Shown piece after piece: positions 13,301 to 23,468 of a DNA stretch of 37,831 nucleotides. Position 1 is the stretch's first letter. Each line of letters begins with the position of its first letter. This stretch comes from Branchiostoma floridae (Eukaryota; Chordata; Leptocardii; Amphioxiformes; Branchiostomatidae), in NCBI RefSeq assembly GCF_000003815.2, contig NC_049982.1, positions 17,567,899 to 17,605,729 on the forward strand. The letters are read 5' to 3'. The notes below the pieces were generated by a model. It worked only from the letters and a program-made list of their open reading frames with translations, was not told where the DNA came from and searched no databases. A program made the position numbers and the translations under genes.

Positions 13301-16300
13301 TTTTCTTATTGTTGTTGTGAGTAGAAAGGTGAATGAGGTGGTCCACATGGGATGCTGATAAAAACTCACAGTGATTACACTTCACTTCTTCCAAACCACC
13401 TGTGTTACGTATTGTCCCAGGAGGCTGGCGATCAGTGTCTTTCTCATGGGGTACACATAACACTTCTGCCTGATCTTCAGAATTGTCTGCACTGTCACCA
13501 TCCTCTTCATGCTTCTCAAGTGATCTGTCAAGATCTTGAGTCTGTCCTGCCTCTTCCTCTAACCCTACAACATCCACATCTTCTTCTTCTGCTCCTTGGT
13601 ATTCTTCCTCAGCACTTTCACTACCCTCGACACTGACTTCACTGACTTCACCTGGTTGAGGAGATGGACTCTTTTCCTTGACTGGAAGGACAGAAGCAGC
13701 TCCTGTCAAACTTGAAGACAAGACATGCTGCTTCTTTATGTGGGTGTGGACAACACGGTAACTGCTGGTCACAAAGTTGCAGTGGGGACACCTGTGCCAC
13801 TTTCTTTTGTCATTATGCAGCTGGACGTGTGACCTTAGCAGAGAGGCACTTCTGCAAGAGAAAGTGCAGAGTCTGCACTTTTGGGCCAAGTTTGCTTGGT
13901 GGTACTTCTGGTGCTTTTGAAGATGATGGGACTGGATGGCCCTGAAGGGACAATCAGGGCAGGCGTATGGCCTTTCTCCGGTGTGGAGCCTGACATGAAC
14001 CTTCATGTCCCGAGGACGAGTTGTGCTGTGGTCACAGTACTCACAGTAGATCATTTTACTTGCTGGTTTGGGTGGCTGGCTCGCTGGCTCTGTTGTCCTG
14101 TACTGCCCCGATCCTGTCATGACCAGTCTTATACCAGGGACTGATTTGCTGGCCTTTTCTGAGGTTACCTTGCCATCGCTGTTTGCATCATGATGCAATA
14201 TCGCAGGATCACTGACATCTGTTGAAGTGTTGGGAATACTTTCACTATGCCCCCTGCCATCTTCTGTTTCTGACCTGTCTGTCTTACTGTGGATATGCAA
14301 GAGCATGTGAACACGTATGTAGTACCCCCTGGTTGCGGTGTAGGAGCAATACTTACACTTGAAAGGAAGATCTGCCTTGTGGTTGTTTTTGTGATTTATC
14401 AAAGCCCTTTGCCTCTCTGCTATGTATGGGCATTCATCACATTTGTACTTCTGGACTTTTCTTCGCTCATGTGTGCGTAGATGTTGAATCAGGTTTTCTA
14501 CAGTTAGCGTGGAAAAATCACATTCATCACAGTGAAATGCTTTATCACCTGAGTGTTTGGCTTGATGGACCAGCAGCAGATGTTTTTTGTCTGTTGTATA
14601 TGAACAGGTTGAACAATTGAAGGGCTTTTGCTGAACTGAAGGCTCCACTTGTACTTTTTTTCCTCTGTCTCCGTGCTTCATACCAACTTTGTCTCTGCTT
14701 AGATGCTTACTTCTATGGGTCCTGAAGATAAACCTTGAGTTTGTGAAGAATTGACACCTGTTGCATTGGAAGACTCGTAGGTTTTTGTGTTCGGCTTGGT
14801 GACACATCAGTGCATGTTGACTCTGTGCAGTATGCTCACAATGTGTGCATTTGTAGACTGTGCGCTTGGGAGGTCTTGATTTTGTTTCTTGGCCTGACTT
14901 TTGTCTGGCCAGCCAGTGTAGCCTTTGGTGCTTTGTCAGCACTGACTGACGGACAGTTGAGAACGTACAAAACCTACACTTGAAAGGCAGGTTTGCAGAA
15001 TGAGATTTCATGTGGCTCCTCATGTTTCCTTGATGGGCTGAAACAAAAGGACACTTGGGATCCTTTGTGCAGACGTACGGCTTCTGCCCAAGGTGGATAA
15101 ACAGGTGTTCTTTTAAGGAAACACTGTGTCTGCTTCTAAAGTCACACTGATCACAACGATATGTCATGTCACTGTAGTGTTTGGCTGCATGCAGGAGCAG
15201 CACATACCTGTCTTTAGCAGAGAAAGCACAGTGTTTACAATTAAAGTATTCCCCATCAACATGGCTCTCTTTTTCCTCAACTGCTCCTTTTCTACTGTCC
15301 AACTGTTCAGGTGGTATTTCCAATTCAGTGGCTTCAAAACTGTCACTTGTTTCAGAGGTACTCAAACAATCCTCCTCCCCCTCCTCTGACTCACCCTGTT
15401 TCCTGCGACTGCTTTCTGATTCACCACTTTTCTTCTGATCAAACCTGCTGTTCATGCCATGTACATTCATGTGGGCAGATAGAGCACTTTGTCCTTTAGC
15501 TGAGAAAGAACATAGATGGCACTGAAAGGGGAGGTCTGCATTATGATTTCTTTGGTGCCTGTCCAGAGACTTAGCATGCGCAGTTCTGTAAGGGCAATGT
15601 GCACATTCAAATGGTTTTTGGCCATCATGGCTCCAAAGGTGGCTTTGAAAGTTTCGTTTGTCTACAGTTGTGAGATCACACTGGTCACATCTCATTCTCT
15701 TATCCTCGTAGTGTTCAGCTTCATGCTCCAGCAGATAGTACTTGCCTTCCCTGGTTGTGAAGGGACACTTTGAACACACGAGCTCTAGATCTGGTTCATT
15801 TGGAAGGGATTTAAATGTTTTCTGAGACACACCTGGGTTACAAATTTCTGCCTCATGAAGTTTCTTATGCCTGGTGAGGATATTCCTGTGGTCACTACTG
15901 AAGGAACATTCAGTACATGTGAACAAATGATCTCCCTCATGCATCTGCATGTGCCGTCTCAACTTGGCCGTGTGATTTGTCTGAAAAGGGCACTCACTGC
16001 AGAAGTGAGTCCTGACATGTGTCTTTTGATGTTTGACCAACTCCGATCTTGTCGCTGACCAAAAGGAACACCTTGAACACTCAAACCGTACCTGCCTGGC
16101 AGTTTTCTTCACCACTGCCCCTGTGGTGGCCATGGTGGGCCGCGCTCTGTACACATTGTGCTTCTGCTGGGAGCAGCTGCCCTTACGTAAATGCCTTCTC
16201 AAGTTGTCAAGATAGTAAGTTGAGAGTCCGCACTCACAAGTCCAGAGCTTTTTCGCCTTTTTGTTTCTCTTTTTTTTCCTGGCACTGTTACTAGAACTAA

Positions 16301-17126
16301 CTACCTCACACTGGATATCAGCACCTGGGTCAGCTGTTGTTTCTTCTCTACTTCCACTCGCAACAGGGTTAGTACCACCATGGGAAGTACTGCTACTAGT
16401 CTGTGACTGTTGCCTCTCAGTGCCAGTTGATGTACTACAGTCTACCATTGGAGAACTGGGCTGCAAGGTTGCAACAGGAAAGTCCCCCATCAACTGGGCA
16501 AAAATATTTCTGGACTGCTGACTGGAGTCCTTATAACCTGTAACGATGTTTCTCTCCACAGTTTCCTGGGGCAAGTTCTGATCCGATTCTCCATCTAAAG
16601 TCAGGGCTGCCTCCAGAGGAGCAGCATTGGCACAACTTAAGGTGGAAGACTTGCTGTTAGCAATACTCTCTTCATTCTGTGCTTCTTTGCCTGTTGCACC
16701 TTCTATGTACCTCTGAATTGCTAACAGATTAGATGTGTTTTCTACATCATGTCTGTTCTGTCCGTCCTCATCTTCATGGTCATCATCACTGTCAATCACT
16801 ATCACTGCCTCCCTGTCTCCCTCAGCATCGGGGGACTGTGCAGCACACTCATCTGACGTCTCTCTTGTCTCTTCATGATCACTGTTTCCCCCTATCAGTT
16901 CTTGCTCTACAGTGGTGTTGGCAGACTTTTGACCCCTGTGTGTTTCTGCATGCTGTTTAATCTGGTTGATGGATGTTGTAGTGTAGCTACAGAAGTTACA
17001 CTGGAAGCACTGTTTCCAGGTATGGGTGCTGTAATGACTGTCCAGTTGGTCCTTGGAGGAGAAAGTCCGGTCACATTCACCACACTTTAACTGTGGCTTG
17101 TTAGATTCCACTGGAGATTCCATCAT
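7376..17126 (-). CDS. Giant poly-C2H2 zinc finger protein (about 65 fingers)
   Basis: Three coding exons on the minus strand: 17126-10693, 10437-8611 and 8186-7376. Junctions are GT-AG; the second splits finger 63 right after its first Cys pair begins (FKC-R/YC). The start is MMESPVES with A at -3. About 49 fingers lie in exon 1, 13 in exon 2, one across intron 2, and two in exon 3. Most are C-x2-C-x-[FY]-x-[ST] type, as in REST, ZNF462 or ZFAT-like proteins; fingers 3 and about 45 are C2HC variants. Residues 65-330 are acidic and disordered, with VIVIDSDDD (108-116) resembling a SUMO-interacting motif, and a basic RKKKRNKKAKK stretch before finger 3 is a likely nuclear signal. No KRAB, BTB, SCAN or ZAD domain is visible. 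The role is inferred as a nuclear DNA- or RNA-binding regulator. After collapsing duplicated assembly ends in exon 3 the protein is about 2,907 aa. No one-to-one ortholog can be named from sequence alone. Confidence 0.9.
7391..7857. repeat. Assembly artefact: identical 119-bp contig ends flanking an N gap
   Basis: Bases 7391-7509 are repeated without visible difference at 7739-7857, separated by an N run at 7511-7738. The repeat encodes the last zinc finger of the giant gene and ends at the gap on one side and starts at it on the other. That is expected when two overlapping contigs were scaffolded but not merged. The offset (348) is a multiple of three, so a gene caller would read through and report a false second copy of the finger. 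Confidence 0.85.
10996..11073 (-). repeat. 12-bp tandem repeat inside zinc finger exon 1
   Basis: Tandem copies of a 12-bp unit (ccagtcacatcc on the + strand, with variants) encode an acidic DVTG/DVTE repeat between fingers 47 and 48 of the zinc finger protein. The repeat is in frame and probably length-polymorphic. Confidence 0.8.
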
Positions 17127-17163
17127 TTATGCTTCGCAGATACTCTCGTGTATAGCACGTTAA
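17127..17163 (-). other. 5' UTR segment of the zinc finger gene with a likely splice acceptor
   Basis: Reading the minus strand, a pyrimidine-rich tract ending in ttcaatttcag lies just before 17163, about 37 nt upstream of the start codon. This looks like a splice acceptor, which would place the promoter and a noncoding first exon further right in the window. No cDNA evidence is available. Confidence 0.4.
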
Positions 17164-18036
17164 CTGAAATTGAAGAAAAATATGTACATGTAAGTTGAGA
17201 CAACAAAATCTAACCCACACACATTGTGCACGAGATAGGATATAGATTCTTACAGCATCACAAAACAAAATATGTGAGACATTGATTCAAGTTTACTAGT
17301 TAGCCACCAGGGGTACTATTAGACTGGGTGTTTGTTTCCAATGGCAAAACGGACCAGTTCACCTATCTATTATAATTTTCTTTTGTAAATTATAACTTGC
17401 TTTTGTAAATTCAATACATAAGTAATATGTGCAGAGAATTTTATACCACTTATCATAAAAGAGTGATACTATCCTACTGCTATTTCAGTTCCATCACAGG
17501 ATGCCCTTAACACAGAGGTGACCATCCCATAATTCCCTAGCGTAGCGTATTCCCTCATATATTATAATTGACCAGTCTGAGTTGTCTGGGGGTCGGAGCA
17601 GCTAAGAGGCTGATATTCACATCATTCAAAACTACCAAAAAAGACTTCCATACACTTCACCACAAAAATCAGATGTGACAGGTCTGTTTTATACAAGAAC
17701 TCTGGAACAAGTTTCTGAGGCTGCATATTCCATGCATGTGGATATGAACTTGGGAGAGTCACAACATGCTTCCCCTCACATATATGCTTCCTGATCCATC
17801 CCTATTGTAGGTCATGATCTGAACGTTGGAATGCCAAGGATACAGGTGCAGCTCCCGGCCCCTTCCCACCAGACATACATGCAAAATGTATTCATAAACA
17901 ACTCAAACACATGCATGTAACTACAAATGTTACATCTACATCTCTATACATGTAATACTACACAAAACCCTGTGTGGGGAATGACACATTGCACACCCCT
18001 TATCCCTTGGGAACAGAGCATACATAACTTGTCACA

Positions 18037-18039
<3 letters not shown>
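17164..18039. other. Probable 5' intron or intergenic DNA
   Basis: AT-rich unique-looking sequence upstream of the zinc finger start. No coding exon, RNA gene or clear promoter is seen. Confidence 0.4.

Positions 18040-18105
<66 letters not shown>
18040..18105. repeat. (AT)n microsatellite
   Basis: About 33 AT units. Open frames read through it on both strands are artefacts of the repeat. Confidence 0.95.
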
Positions 18106-18108
<3 letters not shown>

Positions 18109-18128
18109 CAAGAGCTTGGATACCTCAT

Positions 18129-18384
18129 ATCTCCATAAAATTATATTCTTATTATGCAAATGACTTCCAAATCTACATAGTTTAAGCTTGGTTATGTACC
18201 CTTTAATCAACTTACACAGGTCAAAATGTTGACAGTCTAATCATGTACTACTTAAAATCTCCATAAAATTATATTCTTATTATGCAAATGACTTCCAAAT
18301 CTACATAGTTTAAGCTTGGTTATGTACCCTTTAATCAACTTACACAGGTCAAAATGTTGACAGTCTAATCATGTACTACTTAAA
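18129..18384. repeat. 128-bp perfect tandem duplication
   Basis: Bases 18129-18256 are repeated head to tail at 18257-18384 with no difference I can see. The unit is the left part of the dispersed repeat that recurs, diverged, at 24761 onward (cctcatatctccat, then gcttggttat, acacaggtca, atgttgaca). The duplication is either recent or an assembly collapse or expansion error. Confidence 0.9.
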
Positions 18385-18435
18385 AGAATCATGGCACTAT
18401 TGCATTAATTATGCCAGTTAGGAACTTATTTGCAT

Positions 18436-19092
18436 AACGGTACACAACCCAGTTCTTCCGCGACCGGGGTCCGTGGTAGTCCGCGACCAAAAAGTGACGA
18501 AAGGCTTCCGAGGGCCCATGTTTGAGTTGACATTTCTCATTATTTCCTGCGAAATGACATTAAACGGTTACATGGCTGAAAAGCGTAGGAAATGGTGTGT
18601 TTTTGGTGCAAATTGTGTTTTGGTCCGCGCGTTGCTTCCGCGATATCCCTACGCCTGAATGTAAAGAGGCCCGTGACCTAGATTTACCTCTGAGGCGCTG
18701 TGTCAAGCAAAGTTGCAATGCCGCGCGCCGTGGATGATTAAAAAAACTGTAGTACTAGAATTTTCTTTATAATTGGCTGGATTAGTCTTTAGATTTTCCT
18801 CTTTCTGGCAGTATCAGTCGTGCTTGCCGGAAAAATCTGCTCTGTTTTATCCAATGCGAAAATGCCCGATTTTGTGCATCATTTTTGACATGAAAATAAT
18901 GATATTTCCCTATAATTTTTCAAAATTAGAGAAGTTGAAGGATCGAAACTCAGTTGGTCTTGTAGCTGAAGGTATATCCTCTCACCCCATATACAGTTAT
19001 TTTCCTTCAGGATAATTCCCTGGAAGAGATGGTCGCTAGACTTGAGGGTGTGCCGCCTCCATTTGAACCCCCAAATAAACTGGTGTGTGCTC
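18436..19092. mobile_element. Dispersed repeat AB, copy 1 (uninterrupted)
   Basis: A 657-bp block nearly identical to 20269-20836 plus 21234-21326. It begins around aacggt.cacaaccc and ends at ggtgtgtgctc, after which the two copies diverge. Differences are a few substitutions and one 4-bp indel near 18840. An open frame of about 60 codons (18473-18658) is conserved in both copies but resembles no protein I know, and high identity alone would preserve it. I see no terminal inverted repeat, so the class is unassigned. Confidence 0.75.
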
Positions 19093-20268
19093 CCTTAAAA
19101 GCACCCATCCTGAAAAAAGTATTAGTGATAATAGCCAACAAATTGCATTTTTCCCATGAAAGTGTATAGCCCCGATCGTATCTGACTGAAAAAAAGCCGG
19201 ATTTCGCAGGTTTTGATATGATTCTACACTGTCATATAATGGGTGGATTTGCCCCCCTCCCACGCCCCCCCCCCCTCAAACACGGTCGCATAGCCTTCGA
19301 AGTGTGTGTGCTAAGCATAGATTGCATAAAACCTACCGAAACATTGTTGTTTAAACTACAGTACCTCTTGGGCACTTTGAAATCGCATTTGAACGTTTCA
19401 CAATTGCTCCTACATTGAGAAGCAGGCATTTTCCAATGAAAAAAGGCCCCGATGACGTCACTTTCGCACTTTCTTTCCGAATCAAGTGTCAAGTTCGGTG
19501 TGGCGCTAGTTCTCGGCCTTAACACAAATAAGTTGCACTAATCCGAAGACACATCCCAAGGCTTCTTTATCTCACCGAGACCGACACCAAACTGTACAGC
19601 CTTATCTTAGCAGATGCCCGTTTATACCTTCATAGCCGCAAGAAGTGCAGCACAGACCTCCATCTTTACCAAAGGTACAACATTTAACTTCATTTTTCTA
19701 CGAAATAAAAGGAGTCTTGCCAACGGAAACGCTTGGACGGGAAAGCTAGGTCTATTCTCTACCCGATATGACCAAAAACTAACATTTCAAGTGCTTTCCG
19801 TTAAAGCGCGGAACTTAAAACTGCATCGTTGTCACTTCAGAACATAGGCCAGTGGCAGGTATTGTGACGTCACGAACTCAAATATGTTCTAAGAGGTTTA
19901 CACCGTTTGTTCCAGTCAGAAATAGGAGGAAAGTGTGCTCCATCACAAGAGCACCCCTCTGTCATTCCTTTTCATGGCCATAACTCTTTATTTAGCACGT
20001 ATTGATAGCCTAAAACCTCTTCCATAGGACAAGCTCATTGTGACGTAATTGCTATTATGCGCATTGAANNNNNNNNNNNNNNNNNNNNNNNNNNNNNNNN
20101 NNNNNNNNNNNNNNNNNNNNNNNNNNNNNNNNNNNNNNNNNNNNNNNNNNNNNNNNNNNNNNNNNNNNTACTCGAGAAAGAAAAGTCGCAGACAAGTCAA
20201 ACTTGGCATGATTATAGAGTATAACTTTTTAAAGTCATGGACAATATTAATCATAATTTGCATATATT
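19093..20268. other. Non-coding DNA between AB copies, with N gap 20069-20168
   Basis: No exon is supported. Two full CRE palindromes (tgacgtca) occur at about 19453 and 19864, and there is a C-rich run near 19264-19275. A 100-N gap of unknown true size occupies 20069-20168. The last 90 bp resemble the left part of the larger dispersed repeat seen at 18129 and 24761. Confidence 0.5.
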
Positions 20269-21326
20269 AACGGTGCACAACCCAGTTCTTCCGCGACCGG
20301 GGTCCGTGGTAGTCCGCGACCAAAAAGTGACGAAAGGCTTCCGAGGGCCCATGTTTGAGTTGACATTTCTCATTATTTCCTGCGAAATGACATTAAACGG
20401 TTACATGGCTGAAAAGCGTAGGAAATGGTGTGTTTTTGGTGCAAATTGTGTTTTGGTCCGCGCGTTGCTTCCGCGATATCCCTACGCCTGAATGTAAAGA
20501 GGCCCGTGACCTAGATTTACCTCTGAGGCGCTGTGTCAAGCGAAGTTGCAATGCCGCGCGCCGTGGATGATTAAAAAAACTGTAGTACTAGAATTTTCTT
20601 TATAATTGGCTGGATTAGTCTTAAGATTTTCCTCTTTCTGGCAGTATCAGTCGTGCTTGCCGGAAAAATCTGCTTCATCTGTTTTATCCAATGCGAAAAT
20701 GCCCGATTTTGTGCATCATTTTTGACATGAAAATAATGATATTTCCCTATAATTTTTCAAAATTAGAGAAGTTGAAGGATCGAAACTCAGTTGGTCTTGT
20801 AGCTGAAGGTATATCCTCTCACCCCATATACAGTTATACACCTTTCTCACGCGGCGGCCATGATAGATCGAAGAAGAGGTCAATGAGGCAAACAGACAAA
20901 ACTTATTTCTAAAATCAGGTCCCATTTAGTTTTCCCCCAAACCACACAAATTTTCATGATATAAGATAGAATAATAAATATTACAAGAAGTGTTATGCAC
21001 CGAAAGATGTAGCAATTTAGAGTAGTGTAGACTGACCCCATGGTCCCTTAAGAGATGCAAAATAAAAACATAATAATGCAAATTTTTAACGAATTTGCAG
21101 CCATTCACTTATTGGTCGATTTCCTAATTGGCAGGATACCATTGGTCGAACTGCTGATTATGATGGACCGCCTTTTGTTTGCCACATTGAACTCGTTTTA
21201 GATCTATCATGGCCGCCGCGTGAGAAAGGTGTATTTTCCTTCAGGATAATTCCCTGGAAGAGATGGTCGCTAGACTTGAGGGTGTGCCGCCTCCATTTGA
21301 ACCCCCAAATAAACTGGTGTGTGCTC
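20269..21326. mobile_element. Dispersed repeat AB, copy 2 (split by a TIR element)
   Basis: The first part, 20269-20836, matches 18436-18999, and the second part, 21234-21326, matches 19000-19092. Between them sits a 397-bp insertion with terminal inverted repeats. To the right the sequence continues as the dispersed repeat also seen at about 25000, so AB itself appears to be inserted in that larger repeat. Confidence 0.8.
20837..21233. mobile_element. 397-bp non-autonomous TIR element (MITE)
   Basis: The left end starts tacacctttctcacgcggcg and the right end is its exact reverse complement; the match continues inward through ggccatgatagatc, giving arms of over 30 bp. Copy 1 of AB at about 18994-19005 reads cagttattttcc and gives the empty site, so the insertion adds the element plus about two bases (TA). 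There is no transposase frame. The internal sequence is AT-rich. It must have been mobilised in trans; the superfamily is not clear from the ends. Confidence 0.9.
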
Positions 21327-21427
21327 GTATCTCTTAATGTTCTACCTGCCATAAACTATATATTTTACACACATTTGAGCCCTATAATGAAAAATAATGC
21401 AAATGTAGATTTTCCTCATCAATCATA

Positions 21428-21963
21428 CAGTCAAACCTATATTAGCAACCACCTTTGCATAGCAACCACCTGGCCATTGCGGTCACTTTTTGTCGGTCCC
21501 TTGGATTTTTCCCATTGGCCTAAGCATTAAGAAATAGTCTACCCAATAGTCCACCTGTCCAACGCGGCCATGGCCACACAATTTCACTGTCTATTGCGAC
21601 CAAACAGCTTTCGTATGTAACCCTACGCCGAGTTTGAAATCGTAGTTTGCGAGGATTAGGAGTTCCCGACAGGGTCATTTTGGTGATAGTGGAAGGTACG
21701 CATACAAGTCTTTGTCGGCGAATTTACCTACATTGCGCATGGCAATATCGATCATTTTCAGAAGATTTGACTTTGGTAGGGTCAGTTGAATTTTGAGACG
21801 ACCGAGACAACGTTACTTGGTGAGAAAGATTAGTGGGTACTGAAAACATGTGTAACTTATTGCTTGTGGTCAATTGATCAGCATTTTCTATATAGTAGCC
21901 ACCTGTCTATAGTGACCACATTTCTCCAGTCCCTTGAGTGGCCGCTATAGACAGGTTTGACTG
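21428..21963. mobile_element. 536-bp pogo-like MITE
   Basis: Ends are cagtcaaacct and, inverted, aggtttgactg, flanked by TA on both sides (21426-21427 and 21964-21965). A cagtcaaacc-type end with a TA target is typical of pogo-like Tc1/mariner elements. Subterminal copies of agcaaccacct and gtgaccaca-like words occur on both sides. No transposase frame remains. It lies inside the older dispersed repeat. Confidence 0.75.
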
Positions 21964-22403
21964 TATATGCATATTAAATCTGTTTTGCCCAATTTACACT
22001 TCATTATGTACGTCTCTGTCAGACGCTAACATAAGTTACATAACTGCATACTGAATATTATGGAAATCCGTAGTTCTTTTCTTCATTTATTCTCCTCAGA
22101 AGATTTTGCAAAAGAGTCCCTGTAGTTGCAGAGCAAGCTGCTAGGGGGCCCGAACCCACACGATTTCTTCCTTACATTACAAGCTATCTTACACCATAAT
22201 ATCAAGACCACAGCACAGCCAGATCAAAAGATACAAAAAAGTTCTACTCCAGGACCAAGGTCATATACCAGGGGGGGCAAAAATTAATCTTGACCTTTGT
22301 CTTCCCAGTTCCTTTACACTGACCAAATATCATTACAATCCATCCAGAGGCTCTAAAGTTACATTCGCCGCAAACATCTGAAAACACAAACACATACACA
22401 GAC

Positions 22404-22426
22404 ATACACACACACACACACACACA
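22404..22426. repeat. (CA)n microsatellite
   Basis: CA run at the end of the dispersed repeat copy. Confidence 0.8.
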
Positions 22427-22689
22427 ACAATATCTCCATTATTCATTGGATAATTAGCCAAAATTGATCTTGACCTTCCAAGTTAATCTTAAAGTTAAAC
22501 TTCGTCTTCCAAAGAGCTATCCACATATACCAAAATTGAAATACAACTGTATCATCACAATAAACCCAGAGGTTCTTTAAGTTATGCTGGCTACAAATAT
22601 CTGCTGACACACACCCAAATATGCACCAGAAACAATACTAATGTATTCAGAGTTGCAGATGTTTCAATCAATGGCTGTTTTTGACAGCC

Positions 22690-22719
22690 TAGTAGTAGTA
22701 GTAGTAGTAGTAGTAGTAA

Positions 22720-22751
<32 letters not shown>

Positions 22752-22800
22752 AAAGTAGTAGTACTACTAGTAGTAGTAGTAGTAGTAGTAGTAGTAATAG
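22690..22800. repeat. (AGT)n trinucleotide microsatellite
   Basis: About 37 units of AGT with a few interruptions, including a local inversion (agtagtactactag) near 22755-22770. The poly-leucine frame read on the minus strand is an artefact. Confidence 0.95.
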
Positions 22801-23468
22801 AGACATAGTAGTACAGTGTTATACAGCACCATTGGGTTTATACCGCCTAGAAGGATTATTTATTTTGGGGACAACAGCAGGGGATCCCTCATACCCATAC
22901 AAAATCACTTTACAGCTATACATTGTACCTTACAAAGGGCTTGACCACAAAGGAATTGGTTCTGTTACCTAAAACAAATGCTCACAAGATCTGTATGTAC
23001 ATGTATATACTAGTAACACCTTTCCTGATCTGAGATCAAATCATAATATGAATCTGTCCACCAATGTGCCTTACATACACGGCAAACAATCAATAGTCTG
23101 ACATGTTTTTGTTGTGTAGAAAAGGGGCTGTTCTTAAGTTACCCATTACGCCTACATTGTTTACACTATAGCTAGGTTCTGCACAAGGTCATCCTCTGCC
23201 AAACACTTCTACACCTATTCATATGCAAATTATTAGACCCCAACCTTGTTGACAAATGTTGTAGCTGCCACAGTGTGTGAGCTTATGACCCGAATATGTA
23301 ATTTTCACATACAACGTAACTTCATATTTTAAGCTCATCAAAACGTTTTCATGGTCAACACAAAAGATGAACGTTGAAAATTGATGAAATCTGGAGTGCC
23401 AGGTACTGTAAAAACATACCTGGCTTGAGGTTACCTTGAGAATCCCCATTTTACATCAAGATCTTTTA
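22801..23468. other. Non-coding DNA
   Basis: AT-rich sequence without a supported exon, RNA gene or recognised repeat. Confidence 0.4.

Larger units (their letters stand above)
21327..22640. repeat. Copy of a large dispersed repeat (interrupted)
   Basis: This matches the 24761-25510 copy in blocks in the same order: cctataatg, gattttcctcat, gcaagctgctagggggcc, aaaagatacaaaaa, ccaaggtcatatac, and a CA-rich end. It is broken by the pogo-like MITE at 21428-21963. Identity is moderate, so it is older than the elements inserted in it. No protein is encoded. Confidence 0.7.

Noticed and set aside
17927-18210. Tyr-Ile repeat open frames on both strands
   Set aside because: They are produced by the AT microsatellite at 18040-18105.
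18473-18658. Open frame conserved in both AB repeat copies
   Set aside because: The copies are near-identical overall, so conservation carries no selective signal, and the peptide matches no family I recognise.
22591-22806. Poly-leucine open frame on the minus strand
   Set aside because: It is the translation of the AGT microsatellite, with no other protein-like sequence around it.
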